64,000 nucleotides of DNA. Source: an uncultured Campylobacterota bacterium (GTDB lineage: Bacteria > Campylobacterota > Campylobacteria > Campylobacterales > Sulfurovaceae). Position 1 is the first letter of the stretch; every line of letters begins with the position of its first letter. Made by a program: the position numbers and the translations under genes. The notes beneath the pieces were generated by a model. It was not told where the DNA came from. It saw only the letters and a list, made by a program, of their open reading frames with translations, and made no database searches. Location: assembly GCA_937141405.1 (NCBI GenBank), contig CAKZQQ010000005.1, positions 725,342 through 789,341 on the forward strand, written 5' to 3'. Of the stretch, positions 27,482-36,825 are shown in pieces.

Positions 27482-28706
27482 TTTTTTCTCCCACCTCTTG
27501 CTCTATAATATTACTATATATACTCATCAGAGCTAAAAATATCAACCCGAGATAAGTGATAAACTGTGCATCACCAAGGGTAAAACTTCTTGCAAACTGA
27601 AGCGGTGTTATGCAATATAGGAACCCAATCGAAGCCAAAAGTCCTATCTCATTTCTTTGTATAAATTGTTTATATATGAGCCATAGAATATATAAAAATA
27701 TCAAACAACCCACGATTCCATAGCTTAGTATCATATCAATAAAAACACTATGGACATGGTTTGGGGTATATATTGAGAAATGCTGCACATAATACTGCTT
27801 ATATTTTTTTGCAACTATCGTGTCATAGTATTGCGGGTGATAGAGTTTATAATTATGAGAGCCTATACCAAATATCGGATGATCTTTGATGATCTCATAT
27901 CCGGTAAAGTATATAGGCAGCCTATAGGATGTGTTTTTAGTAGTAGTTGGATTAAAAAATGCCTCATATCTATCTTTTAACTGTGGATTTAAAAATGCAA
28001 GAGCAAATAAAAGAGAAAAAGCGATGAGTGTGCCAATGACATACGCCCTATATCTACTAAATATACCCACAATGAATAGGGATGACATAAGTGCCAATAT
28101 GGGACTTCTATTGCCTGACATAGCCATAACAAAAATAAAAAGTGCGAAGACCAAAAATGCAATTTTTCTCTGCCTTTCTTCTAATAGTATAAGCGAAGCA
28201 ATCAACAACCCACCAAATTCTCCCATCATCAAACTCAAACTCGGTCTATCGCCCCATGCCGTTATTCTTATCTCATCAAATAAAGGGTTTCCAAAAATAT
28301 CTTTTCCTACGAAATATTGATAAATAGCATCAATAGAGACAATAAACACAGCGGCCAAAGAGACAAAAATAAGTCTTTTGATCTTCTGCTTGTCATCAAA
28401 AATATAAAGAGCTGCAAAAAATGAAACAATATACAAAATAGTCTCAAATGAAGATTTAAAAGTATAGTAATGATAATCCAAAAAGATACTCTGCAAAAGC
28501 ATATATGCGATAAATATTCCAAAACCATATACTAATTCTTTATATTTTGAAAATAGATTTTTTGCTATACCGGTATCTTTTATAAGCATAAATATAAATA
28601 GAATATCAATTAAAAAAGTAATAGCCTTGAATACCTTACCGACATAAAAAAGCAATACGAGAAGATAAAAGAGATACTCGATGGTTTTTTTGATTTTATC
28701 TGTCAC
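27468..28706 (-). CDS. O-antigen ligase / polymerase (Wzy_C family) membrane protein
   Basis: About 412 residues with ten or more membrane helices. The GTG at 28706 is preferred over a TTG one codon earlier because AGGAG is better spaced to it. The Wzy_C region is visible: GNRSPILALM, then a periplasmic loop with GIGSHNYKLYHPQYYD and HVHSVFIDMILSYGIVG. This is the WaaL/Wzy layout. Whether it ligates O-antigen to lipid A core or polymerises repeat units cannot be decided. Overlaps the GT4 gene upstream by about 11 bp. Confidence 0.8.
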   Translation of the reverse strand: MTDKIKKTIEYLFYLLVLLFYVGKVFKAITFLIDILFIFMLIKDTGIAKNLFSKYKELVYGFGIFIAYMLLQSIFLDYHYYTFKSSFETILYIVSFFAALYIFDDKQKIKRLIFVSLAAVFIVSIDAIYQYFVGKDIFGNPLFDEIRITAWGDRPSLSLMMGEFGGLLIASLILLEERQRKIAFLVFALFIFVMAMSGNRSPILALMSSLFIVGIFSRYRAYVIGTLIAFSLLFALAFLNPQLKDRYEAFFNPTTTKNTSYRLPIYFTGYEIIKDHPIFGIGSHNYKLYHPQYYDTIVAKKYKQYYVQHFSIYTPNHVHSVFIDMILSYGIVGCLIFLYILWLIYKQFIQRNEIGLLASIGFLYCITPLQFARSFTLGDAQFITYLGLIFLALMSIYSNIIEQEVGEKNANI

Positions 28707-29718
28707 CAACTATCTCCTCATATGTTTGGTATGTTTTAAGAATCATATTTTTCATAGAGAAATTTTCTCTTGCCTCGTTGTAATATTTTGAAAAATCAAT
28801 TTTATCTTTATTTTGTAAAAAGAATGTGATTTTCTCTCGAATTAAACCAACATCTGGACTCTTAATAACCAGCTCTGCCGGTATAAAAAATTTCACATCG
28901 GCAACATCTGTACTCAAGAGTGGTTTCTTCAGACACAGCGTCTCGGCAAAAACATACGAAAACCCTTCTCGTCTTGATGGTATGATTACAAAATCTGCAC
29001 TTTTTATAATCTCAAGAGCATCATCCCTAAAACCCAACATCTGAATATTTTTCTCTTTGCCATATTTTTTTATCATCACCTCAAGATTATCTTGTTCTTT
29101 GCCATCTCCAACTATCAATAGATTAATATTAATATCTTGCAGTGCCTCTATCAAAAAATCAAACCCTTTAGCTTCCACAAGTCTTCCAATAGAGACAGCT
29201 ATAGGGAGAGTGTTATCTACATCAAATGCCTTTCTTAAATCATATCTCTTGGTCGAGTCTATCTTTTGCATATCTAGCCCGTTATAGATAACTTTTTTTC
29301 TTGTTTTAATTTTTTCAAGCACGGCATTAGAAACGCCTATAACAAGATCCATTGTATTGAAATAATTAATATTTTTTTTCTTATTGTGGATAGTAGCCAC
29401 AAATCTTGTATTTAATAAATATTTTTTTAGTTTTGAAACAATATAGGCAGCTTTGTTTGCTTGCGCATGCACAACATCAAATTTATTTTTTTTCAATATG
29501 CCCAAAAGCTTTAGATATAAAAATATATTGAATCTACTCGTATCTAAATTGAGCTCTATAAATTCTATGTCTGTATCTTGAAAATATTTTCTATACTCTC
29601 CATGAGCAATAACACTCACTTCACAATACTCTACTAACCCTTTGGCAAGCTCTATAAAATGTTTTTCCAACCCGCCTAATCTTGACAATGCACCACCTAC
29701 AATCAAACAAACTTTCAC
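28696..29718 (-). CDS. Glycosyltransferase family 4
   Basis: 340-residue GT-B enzyme. I place the start at GTG 29718 since AAGGAG lies 8 bp upstream and the product then begins MKVCLIVGGALSRLGGLEKH, the normal start of GT4 enzymes; a longer frame from 29763 lacks an RBS. The donor-binding domain carries SIGRLVEAKGFDFLIEAL and the E-x7-E region PSRREGFSYVFAETL. First gene of the minus-strand run to manC, divergent from the GT4 gene at 29911 across 192 bp of very AT-rich sequence with probable promoters both ways. Confidence 0.85.
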   Translation of the reverse strand: MKVCLIVGGALSRLGGLEKHFIELAKGLVEYCEVSVIAHGEYRKYFQDTDIEFIELNLDTSRFNIFLYLKLLGILKKNKFDVVHAQANKAAYIVSKLKKYLLNTRFVATIHNKKKNINYFNTMDLVIGVSNAVLEKIKTRKKVIYNGLDMQKIDSTKRYDLRKAFDVDNTLPIAVSIGRLVEAKGFDFLIEALQDININLLIVGDGKEQDNLEVMIKKYGKEKNIQMLGFRDDALEIIKSADFVIIPSRREGFSYVFAETLCLKKPLLSTDVADVKFFIPAELVIKSPDVGLIREKITFFLQNKDKIDFSKYYNEARENFSMKNMILKTYQTYEEIVGDR

Positions 29719-29910
29719 TAAAGAAACTCCTTTATTTATGGTGATTGTATCCAATTCACTCAATACAGTATCTGCTCAAGCTGAACTTTTTCTCAATTCT
29801 AAAATTGTAGCATAAAATATTTCTTCTCAACATATGGCATCATTTAAAGATTAAAATGTAAAATATAATTAAAGTAAAGTATTATATTCAAGTTATAAGG
29901 GGATAGATAA

Positions 29911-31077
29911 TTGTTAAATATAAGCATATTAATTCCACTTCAAGAGTACTTAAATAGCTACAGGGGCGGGGCGATAGCGAGATGGATATGGCACGTATAT
30001 ACTTGCAAAAAAGCTGATTATCAATTTAACATCTTAGGTCGAATATTAAATGATGAGCATGACTTTCAAAATACTGATTCTCTTACCGTCGTTTCAAAGT
30101 ACAATCATCTACTTAATATATTAACCCGATTGCCTATTGTTCGAAATATTCTAAAACCATATATATCCTCAATATATTTAAAAATTTATAAAAAAAATAT
30201 ACTCGCTAGTGATATACTAGAAATTCACAATTCAATCGAATATGTTTCTAAAATAAGAGATCTAAAGTTTTCAGGAAAAATTATATTGCATATGCACAAT
30301 GATTACCTCAATAAACTCACCAAAGAGTCTTTAACTACTCTTAGCAATCAAGTGGATTTATTGATTCTTCCAAGCAAGGCGTTAAAAAATGAATTTTTAT
30401 CTATCCATCCGGAGTTTACTCAATCTATCGAAGTTGTCCACAATGGTTATGATCCAAAGAATTTTTTTCCTCAAAAAGAGATAACTTCCAAACCAAATCC
30501 AACCATAGGATATGTAGGAAGATTTGACAAAAATAAAAATATATTAAATTTATTAGATATTTATACGGTTCTGTTAGAGAATATCCCAAATTTGGAATTT
30601 TATCTTATCGGTTCCGGTAAGTCCGGCGGAGTTGAAAACAAATATCAACGGTTGGTATCAAAAAAAATTAAAAAAATTAATAGCCAAAACGGCAACATCA
30701 AATACTTGGGCTATATCCATAACGACGGATTGAACAAATACTATAATTTATTTGATCTGTTTATCTCTCTGCCCGTTGACTCAGAGGCATTTGGTATGAC
30801 TTTTGTAGAAGCTTTAGCGTGTAAGACACTGTGCATTGGAACAAATTTGGGTGGCATTCCCGAAGCAATTGGATGCACTGAGCTACTGGTAAATAATCCA
30901 AGAGATCATACCGAAGTAACAGAGAAGATTTCCAAAATATTATCCAACAAGTCACTTCAAAAATCACTAGTAGAAAAAGCTTTTAAATATGTTTCAACGA
31001 GATTTCAATGGGAAGCCATACGCGCTGAACAATTTAAAGTTTTAAATAAATTACAAAAGGATTTTACCTATGCCTGA
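29911..31077 (+). CDS. Glycosyltransferase family 4
   Basis: 388 residues from a TTG start, with AAGGGG about 11 bp upstream. N-terminal acceptor domain begins LNISILIPLQEYLNSYRGG; the C-terminal GT4 domain has GYVGRFDKNKNI and the motif DSEAFGMTFVEALACKT (E-x7-E). Strongly AT-rich. It overlaps the next gene (GT25) by 8 bp, making a two-gene unit facing away from the manC run. Substrate unknown; LPS or capsule assembly inferred. Confidence 0.83.
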   Translation: MLNISILIPLQEYLNSYRGGAIARWIWHVYTCKKADYQFNILGRILNDEHDFQNTDSLTVVSKYNHLLNILTRLPIVRNILKPYISSIYLKIYKKNILASDILEIHNSIEYVSKIRDLKFSGKIILHMHNDYLNKLTKESLTTLSNQVDLLILPSKALKNEFLSIHPEFTQSIEVVHNGYDPKNFFPQKEITSKPNPTIGYVGRFDKNKNILNLLDIYTVLLENIPNLEFYLIGSGKSGGVENKYQRLVSKKIKKINSQNGNIKYLGYIHNDGLNKYYNLFDLFISLPVDSEAFGMTFVEALACKTLCIGTNLGGIPEAIGCTELLVNNPRDHTEVTEKISKILSNKSLQKSLVEKAFKYVSTRFQWEAIRAEQFKVLNKLQKDFTYA

Positions 31078-31885
31078 AAATATTCCAGTTTTTATCATAA
31101 ATTTAAAAAAAGATATTGAGAGAAGAGAGCATATGGAAGAACTATGTAATCAGTATAATCTTCAATATCAATTCACAGATGCCATCTATGGAAAAAATTT
31201 GGATAAAGATACTATCTCTAAGATATATAACAAAGAGGAAAGTATTCGTAAATTTGGTCGTGAACTGACAAAAGGTGAGCTAGCTTGCGCACTTAGCCAT
31301 ATAAATATCTACAAACACATAGTAGAAAATGATATCCCAAAAGCCTTTATTTTTGAAGATGATATTCAAATAGAAAAAGATTTTCCCACTCTTGTGCAAT
31401 CAATAAATAAATTTCCTAATGATTGGGAACTTGTACTATTTGGATATCACCGAGGATCATCAAGAAAAGACAAAGAAGCAAAATCATACCCGAGATGTAA
31501 AAAAAATATCACCACCAAACACAAATTAGTAAGATTGGCAGAAATTGCTCCTGGCGCATATGGATATTTGATTAATTTGCGAGGAGCAAAGAAGCTTATT
31601 GATGAGTTACCCACTATAAAAATGCCTATAGATCACTATACCGGTGATGATCAATATATAAATCTATATGGAATTTCTCCTCGCGTAATTAGAGTCAATA
31701 AAATATTAGATAATGGCAGTAATCTTACTACAGAAAGAGACCGAGTAGCAAAAGAGTATAATCATGCATTTTGTGAGAAAAAAGAATCGATATACAATAA
31801 ATTTAAAAAAGAATTATCAAGACCATTTCGACAAATGTTGCGATATGTCAAAAGAGTCTTTGCACCAATTAGAAAATATGAATAA
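31070..31885 (+). CDS. Glycosyltransferase family 25 (LPS biosynthesis)
   Basis: 271 residues. Starts PVFIINLKKDIERREHM, the classic GT25 opening, with GELACALSHINIYKHI and the acidic FIFEDDI motif expected for this family (Lgt/LOS galactosyltransferases). The last 30 residues are basic (KKELSRPFRQMLRYVKR), suggesting peripheral membrane binding. Overlaps the preceding GT4 gene, and ends 25 bp before a convergent acyltransferase gene. Galactosyl transfer is a family expectation only. Confidence 0.85.
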   Translation: MPENIPVFIINLKKDIERREHMEELCNQYNLQYQFTDAIYGKNLDKDTISKIYNKEESIRKFGRELTKGELACALSHINIYKHIVENDIPKAFIFEDDIQIEKDFPTLVQSINKFPNDWELVLFGYHRGSSRKDKEAKSYPRCKKNITTKHKLVRLAEIAPGAYGYLINLRGAKKLIDELPTIKMPIDHYTGDDQYINLYGISPRVIRVNKILDNGSNLTTERDRVAKEYNHAFCEKKESIYNKFKKELSRPFRQMLRYVKRVFAPIRKYE

Positions 31886-31910
31886 TTGTCATAAAAAAAA
31901 CATTCTTTGA

Positions 31911-32510
31911 TTAGTTATAATTTTCCTTTAGTATCTTTGCCGGTTGTCCGGCTATAGTAACATTTTTAGAATTAAATTTTTTCGTAACAACACTCCCAAG
32001 ACCAACAATGCTATTATCACCTATAGATGTTCCCGGCTTAAACCTCACAGCACTTCCTATATAGCAGTTTTCTCCGATAAATATACCTTCTTGCATACCC
32101 GCACCATGAGTCCAAAATTGTGAACTTTTTCCGGCAATACAAGAGTTTTTGCCAAGAAAAAATGAATCAGCAATATCAATGTGGTGGTCTCGACCTATAC
32201 GACTATTTTCTGCCATTATAAAGCTACGTATATTATTTAGCTCGACCGAATCGGCTTGAATCATATTTCCGGGACCCATACTAGCTTTTTTATGAATCTC
32301 AATACTCATGGGGCCAACCAATGTATTATGGCGACCGATTTTACACTCAATCAAATTTGCTTTGATGACATCAATAATGGTTCCACGACCAATCTTAGAT
32401 TTATCTATACTATAGTTAAAAATCATTCGATATAAAAAGCACCTCAATGCATTGGTTGGCATCTTACTTATCAATCGAGCAAATATAATACGTATTTTTC
32501 TATTTTTCAA
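31911..32510 (-). CDS. Hexapeptide-repeat (left-handed beta-helix) acyltransferase
   Basis: 199 residues with a run of imperfect hexapeptide repeats from about residue 40 to 185, for example IGENCYIGSAVRF and IGDNSIVGLGSVV, ending IAGQPAKIL, the usual C-terminus of WbbJ/LacA-like O-acetyltransferases. The loop WTHGAG around residue 134 holds a likely catalytic His. Single gene, convergent to GT25 and divergent from the PP-loop gene. Probably acetylates a sugar of the surface glycan; substrate unknown. Confidence 0.82.
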   Translation of the reverse strand: MKNRKIRIIFARLISKMPTNALRCFLYRMIFNYSIDKSKIGRGTIIDVIKANLIECKIGRHNTLVGPMSIEIHKKASMGPGNMIQADSVELNNIRSFIMAENSRIGRDHHIDIADSFFLGKNSCIAGKSSQFWTHGAGMQEGIFIGENCYIGSAVRFKPGTSIGDNSIVGLGSVVTKKFNSKNVTIAGQPAKILKENYN

Positions 32511-32590
32511 TCATAAACCTTTAGAAAATGCAATAACTTAAATTGTATAATAACTTAAAATTTATAAAAACTTGAATGAGGAAATACACT

Positions 32591-33757
32591 TTGAAGATAT
32601 CATGTCCAAAATTAGTAGTAGATGGTGAGTTGGTTAGGTATGAGGTGAGTGTTACATCGGAACACTTAAACACAATGAAGCTCTTTTACGAGCTTGATAA
32701 AGAGCATATAGAGATAGTTTCTGATTATGCTGATGCTGCATTGGTAGGTCTATTGATGCCTGCGATGTATTATGGAGAGGATATCCATCTCGAAGGGAAG
32801 GTTTCGGAAAACATCTATTGGAATATATCTTTTAGACTTCAAAAGCTTTTACAGATATTTATACCGTCTCTAAGTCAAATCAATATTTATGCAAAAGAAA
32901 TTATAACTCGTGATGAGTCTATGCAAAAAGGGCATGAGTGTGCAACAGGTTTTTCCGGAGGGGTTGATTCTTTTTGTACATTAGCGGATTATTTTTACAA
33001 TCCATTATGTCCAAAATCTTCCAAAGTAACAATGTTAACATTTAATAATGTAGGGTCGCATTGGGGTGGCAAAAAAGGAGATGAGCTCTTTTTAAAAGGA
33101 TATAACGAACTGCTCCCTGCTGCAACAAAGATTGGCTTGCCTTTCGTGAAGATTGATTCGAATCTTGATGAATTCTATAAAAATGAATCAGAGTTACGAT
33201 TTATAAAAACATTGGTAATGAGAAATGCATCTGTTGCGTTGCTATTACAAAAAGGTGTTAGAAAATTTTTACATTCATCAAGCCATTTCTATGAACATAT
33301 AGCAGTAAATAGTAATGTGCAACCAATTACACGAACAGAGCCGTTTATCTTTCGGTTACTCTCAAGCTGTGATACTATGGAAATTTTAAGTATTGGTTCA
33401 GAATATAAAAGAGTTGAAAAGATAGAAATTGTCTCAAATATAAAAGAGAGTTATAAAAATTTGGATGTCTGCACAACAGAAGGAGCGGGCAAGAAAAACT
33501 GCTCAGCTTGCATAAAGTGCCTAAGAACACTAACAGCACTGGATGTGTTAGGAATATTAGAATTATATAAAGAATCATTTGATCTAAAGACATATAAGAA
33601 AAATAAAAACAAGTTTTTAGGTAAAGTGCTTGCTCGAAACAATGAGTTTACAAACGAGATTTACGAGCTTGCTCTGAAAAAAAAATTTGCTTTTCCTGCT
33701 ATGTCTTATCTGTATAGTGTCTATTATAGATTGAGGTATCTGATAAAAAAGAGGTAA
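32591..33757 (+). CDS. PP-loop (ATP pyrophosphatase) protein of unknown function
   Basis: 388 residues from TTG 32591, chosen because GAGGAAA lies 8 bp upstream; an ATG at 32576 gives five more residues but has no RBS. A beta-rich N-terminal region (about 1-100) precedes the PP-loop SGGVDSF (32954-32974), the ATP pyrophosphatase signature of QueC/ExsB, asparagine synthetase and WbpG-type enzymes. Near the C-terminus the motif NCSACIKC plus an upstream Cys (VCTTEGAG) suggests a zinc site as in QueC. It is not a standard QueC or WbpG by length or layout. Its place among glycosyltransferases hints at an ATP-driven amidation or thiolation of a sugar, or an unrelated cargo gene; both are inference. 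Confidence 0.65.
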   Translation: MKISCPKLVVDGELVRYEVSVTSEHLNTMKLFYELDKEHIEIVSDYADAALVGLLMPAMYYGEDIHLEGKVSENIYWNISFRLQKLLQIFIPSLSQINIYAKEIITRDESMQKGHECATGFSGGVDSFCTLADYFYNPLCPKSSKVTMLTFNNVGSHWGGKKGDELFLKGYNELLPAATKIGLPFVKIDSNLDEFYKNESELRFIKTLVMRNASVALLLQKGVRKFLHSSSHFYEHIAVNSNVQPITRTEPFIFRLLSSCDTMEILSIGSEYKRVEKIEIVSNIKESYKNLDVCTTEGAGKKNCSACIKCLRTLTALDVLGILELYKESFDLKTYKKNKNKFLGKVLARNNEFTNEIYELALKKKFAFPAMSYLYSVYYRLRYLIKKR

Positions 33758-33805
33758 TTCCGCAGAACAATGAAGCACATAAATGTGAAGTCATATCAAA
33801 TGCTT

Positions 33806-34900
33806 TCACACCACCTCTTCGTACACTTCTATAGTTTTATCAATCATCTGCTTCAAAGAAAAATTCGTTTGTGCAAAATTGCGAATATAGGCATGGTCAA
33901 ACTTATATTCGATAGATTTTTCTATAAGTTTTGATAACTCCTTATAATCGCCAGGATTAAAGAAAAAGCCCGTTTTCCCCTCTTGCACATAATCAAATGC
34001 TGCGCCGATAGAAGATGCAAGCAAAGGCACGCCCATAACCATACCCTCCACATTGGCTCTTCCAAATGTTTCCGGTTTGGTTGATGATGATATATTAAGA
34101 GTCGCCAAAGAAAAAATCTCTTTTATGTTAGATTGATTTCCGGTAAAAATAACATCATCCCTCCACTTAGAGCCCTCGATAACTGACGCAAGCTCACCAT
34201 AGTATGATTCTCTGCTTTTATCAACACTTCCAACAAGTAGGAGCACTAAAGAAGGGTGCTTCTCTTTGGCCGCAAAAAATGCTTTGATAGTCGTGAGCTG
34301 ATCTTTCCAGCCGGTAATCCTTGCAACCTGAACTATGATCTTTTTGCCGGAGAGATTGTATCTTTCCACAAAAGAGTCCCTCCAGAGTATATCTAGCCTG
34401 TTTGGATCAAAATACTCCAGGTCAATCCCTCTTGGAATCAATCTAATAATATCATCGGCAACGCCATAGTGCTCTTTTATATGCTCGATCAAAAAACGGC
34501 TTGAACAGATGACTCTATCCCCATAGGTCATAACCTTGCTATATGCATTGACACTATTAAAACCATGAACGGTCGTCACGAAAGGAATGTTTAGTTTTTT
34601 ATTTGCAAGGTAGACAAGCCAAGCAGGCACACGACTTCTAGCGTGAATCACATCCGGCTTTAACTCTTTAAGGAGTTGCTTTAACCCATAAGCGCGCCAA
34701 GGAGCTGTCAAAATGTTTTTGCTTGCAACATCAAATGTTATATGCTCTCCACCATCTTTTACTATCTGTTCACAAAGTCTCCCACCATTACTGATAACTA
34801 TGCTCTCATGACCTCTTTTTGCATACTCGCGGTTACTATCAACAGCCCCTCTCTCTACTCCACCTTCATTTAAATTTGGTAATAGTTGGATTATCCTCAT
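33806..34900 (-). CDS. Glycosyltransferase family 4 (LPS-type)
   Basis: 364 residues. N-terminal strand MRIIQLLPNLNEGGVERG has the GGxE motif of GT4 enzymes; IHARSRVPAWLVYLA, TTVHGFNSVNAYS and the donor site VARITGWKDQLTTIKAF follow, with the late motif SSTKPETFGRANVEGM (E-x7-E). Start ATG overlaps the ELM1-like gene's stop (ATGA), so it is translated from the lpxL-ELM1-GT4 operon. Related proteins act in LPS core assembly; the sugar is not predictable. Confidence 0.86.
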   Translation of the reverse strand: MRIIQLLPNLNEGGVERGAVDSNREYAKRGHESIVISNGGRLCEQIVKDGGEHITFDVASKNILTAPWRAYGLKQLLKELKPDVIHARSRVPAWLVYLANKKLNIPFVTTVHGFNSVNAYSKVMTYGDRVICSSRFLIEHIKEHYGVADDIIRLIPRGIDLEYFDPNRLDILWRDSFVERYNLSGKKIIVQVARITGWKDQLTTIKAFFAAKEKHPSLVLLLVGSVDKSRESYYGELASVIEGSKWRDDVIFTGNQSNIKEIFSLATLNISSSTKPETFGRANVEGMVMGVPLLASSIGAAFDYVQEGKTGFFFNPGDYKELSKLIEKSIEYKFDHAYIRNFAQTNFSLKQMIDKTIEVYEEVV

Positions 34901-35850
34901 AGATAGATGCCTTTTAGATATTGTTTAAAATCTATTTTTCTATTTTTTTGCTCTATTGTACCGTCAAATATATGCAGATACCCTTCGCTCTCTAAAGATG
35001 TAACAAGTGAGGAAAATTTATTTTCTCTTTTTACAAGAAGCGGCAAGACAATCACGGTGGCATTCCCATATGAGATCGCTTCACTAATCATAGAGGTGCT
35101 ATCCATCGTGATGCAAACAACCTCGCATTGATCTAAAAAATCGGGGATAGGATTGAGAGGCTCTTTAGAATAAATCACCTTGTAAGCAAAATCATAACCC
35201 TCAAGCAACTCCTCAATCTTTTTGGCTGTTCTCGGTGATGTTGTAACGGCTATCTCGTAACTATGATATAGATCAAATATGGCATCAAGCTGCTTTTTAA
35301 GAAGCTCTTTTGACATATGCAAAATGCTATTGTCTCCTCCTATGACGATACCGACTGATTTTTTACCGAGAGAGCAGAGATGTTGAGGCTCTATATAGGC
35401 AAAATTTGCAGGGATAGGGATGATATTTTCTCTTTTTGGAGGATTATCATGGCTTTGGGCAAATATATAATCAAAACTATATCTATACCCTCGGGGAAGC
35501 ATCATAGAGATTGATTTTAGATTTAGTTTTTTAGCCATAACTCTCACAGCATAATATGTGCTTGAACCTGCACCGACAACCAAAGAATAAAGAGACCCCG
35601 AAGCAAGTTCAGAGTGGCTATCTTCTGTCATTCCAAACTTGTTTCGGAATCCCTCTTTTTTATCAAAAAGTGATAGCGTGTAGATACCGACTCTATCAAA
35701 TAGATACGATACCAATCTTAAGAATCTGTTTTTAAATCTTACCTCTGCAATATCATAATCTAATTTCATATATTTGCAAAAGGCTATCGACTGATTGAGA
35801 TGCCCTGCTCTTCTATCGCTTAGGATGAGTATCTTCTTTTTTATTTCCAT
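34897..35850 (-). CDS. ELM1/GtrOC1-like putative glycosyltransferase-fold protein
   Basis: 317 residues resembling the 'mitochondrial fission ELM1' family (bacterial members sit in LPS clusters and have a GT-B-like fold). Supporting strips: ILSDRRAGHLNQS at 8-20, VVGAGSSTYYAV, GIVIGGDN near residue 168, and TMDSTSMISEAISYG near 240. Residues 67-85 (GFRNKFGMTEDSHSELASG) are encoded by an inserted palindromic repeat at 35594-35651 and are not part of the conserved fold. Overlaps the acyltransferase gene upstream by 10 bp and the GT4 gene downstream by 4 bp. Confidence 0.75.
   Translation of the reverse strand: MEIKKKILILSDRRAGHLNQSIAFCKYMKLDYDIAEVRFKNRFLRLVSYLFDRVGIYTLSLFDKKEGFRNKFGMTEDSHSELASGSLYSLVVGAGSSTYYAVRVMAKKLNLKSISMMLPRGYRYSFDYIFAQSHDNPPKRENIIPIPANFAYIEPQHLCSLGKKSVGIVIGGDNSILHMSKELLKKQLDAIFDLYHSYEIAVTTSPRTAKKIEELLEGYDFAYKVIYSKEPLNPIPDFLDQCEVVCITMDSTSMISEAISYGNATVIVLPLLVKRENKFSSLVTSLESEGYLHIFDGTIEQKNRKIDFKQYLKGIYL
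35594..35651. repeat. Translated bipartite palindromic repeat element inside the ELM1-like gene
   Basis: Two 25-bp halves in inverted orientation (35594-35618 and 35627-35651) match each other at 18 of 25 positions. Each half can also fold on itself into a 7-8-bp stem around CAAGT or CTTGC loops. Read in the gene's frame it encodes RNKFGMT and HSELASG, peptide strings I know from dispersed small palindromic repeats translated inside many unrelated bacterial proteins. Insertion in frame without stops is seen directly; mobility is inference. Confidence 0.7.
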
Positions 35851-36719
35851 CGGTCATGCATCCAAAACCATTGAGATATATCGCGCCTTATCATCTTTTC
35901 AAGTGCTTGGTTATATCTTTGCGTGATTACTTTGAGTTTCTCTTTCTCATCAGTAATCTCATCAGCCCTATACTCTATGGGCGCATCCACATAAAGCATA
36001 TATTTGCCGCGACTTTGGCGCACGATACTAATGGGGGCAACGATGGGATCAAATTTGAGTTTCAATGCCGCAGCAGAGAGTGTCGTTCTAGCACCATGTC
36101 CAAAAAAATCTACCCTCACATTATGACTCCCCCCGGTCTTTTGATCAATAAGCATACCGACATTCTCTTTTGCTTTAAGCGCTTTTGCCATAGCAATCAT
36201 CGCCTTATCTTTATAGACTGCCCTATTGCCATATCGGTTTCTAAAAGGGATTGTAAGATTTTTATCTATAAGTGTATTTGTGCCTCTTCTGCCAATAGCA
36301 AGCATAGGGAGATTGTGCTTGGCTAGAAAATGTGCCGCAAGTTCCCAGTTGGAGTAGTGTGCAGTAATGACCATCACCCCCTTATCACTTTTTGCAAGCT
36401 GTGCAAGCTGCCCTATAGCCTCATCTCTATTGATAATTGCTGCATCGATATCAAACCTATCGGCAAACATCAAGAGAATCTCACAGAGTGTCTCTGAGAG
36501 CCCGCTATAAATCTCTTTTGAAAGTTTTATAATCTCCGCTTCTGATCTATCCGGAAATGCATTTTGGAGGTTTTTTATCGTAAGTTTTCTTCTAGGTTTT
36601 AAGAGGAAGTAAAAAGAGAATGCTAACATTTTTGTCAGAACATAGAGAAAACTTTTTGGTAATACTTTGGCTAAAAAAAGTAACATTTTTACTAAAAGGT
36701 ACTCTATTTTTTCTCGCAT
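35841..36719 (-). CDS. lpxL: Lipid A late acyltransferase (LpxL/HtrB-like)
   Basis: Adds a secondary fatty acyl chain to Kdo-lipid A at the inner membrane. I start at ATG 36719 (GGAAAAAT upstream), giving 292 residues beginning MREKIEYLL; a longer frame from 36758 lacks an RBS. An N-terminal hydrophobic helix anchors it. The catalytic H-x4-D/E motif appears as HYSNWE, followed by GRRGTN and the Mg-free substrate loop DQKTGGSHNVRVDFFG. First gene of a three-gene LPS operon; divergent from hisH. Confidence 0.88.
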   Translation of the reverse strand: MREKIEYLLVKMLLFLAKVLPKSFLYVLTKMLAFSFYFLLKPRRKLTIKNLQNAFPDRSEAEIIKLSKEIYSGLSETLCEILLMFADRFDIDAAIINRDEAIGQLAQLAKSDKGVMVITAHYSNWELAAHFLAKHNLPMLAIGRRGTNTLIDKNLTIPFRNRYGNRAVYKDKAMIAMAKALKAKENVGMLIDQKTGGSHNVRVDFFGHGARTTLSAAALKLKFDPIVAPISIVRQSRGKYMLYVDAPIEYRADEITDEKEKLKVITQRYNQALEKMIRRDISQWFWMHDRWK

Positions 36720-36789
36720 ATTTTTCCATACATTTTCGTTAGCAACAATTGTACCCAAAAGCCTCTAAATATACTGCATAAAGTAAAAT

Positions 36790-36799
36790 ATGCTATAAT
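36790..36799 (+). promoter_or_regulatory. Extended -10 promoter of hisH-hisA-prmA
   Basis: TATGCTATAAT, with TATAAT at 36794-36799, 27 bp before the GTG start. No clear -35. Confidence 0.5.
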
Positions 36800-36825
36800 C
36801 ACACCTCTATAAAAAAGGCGGCTAA

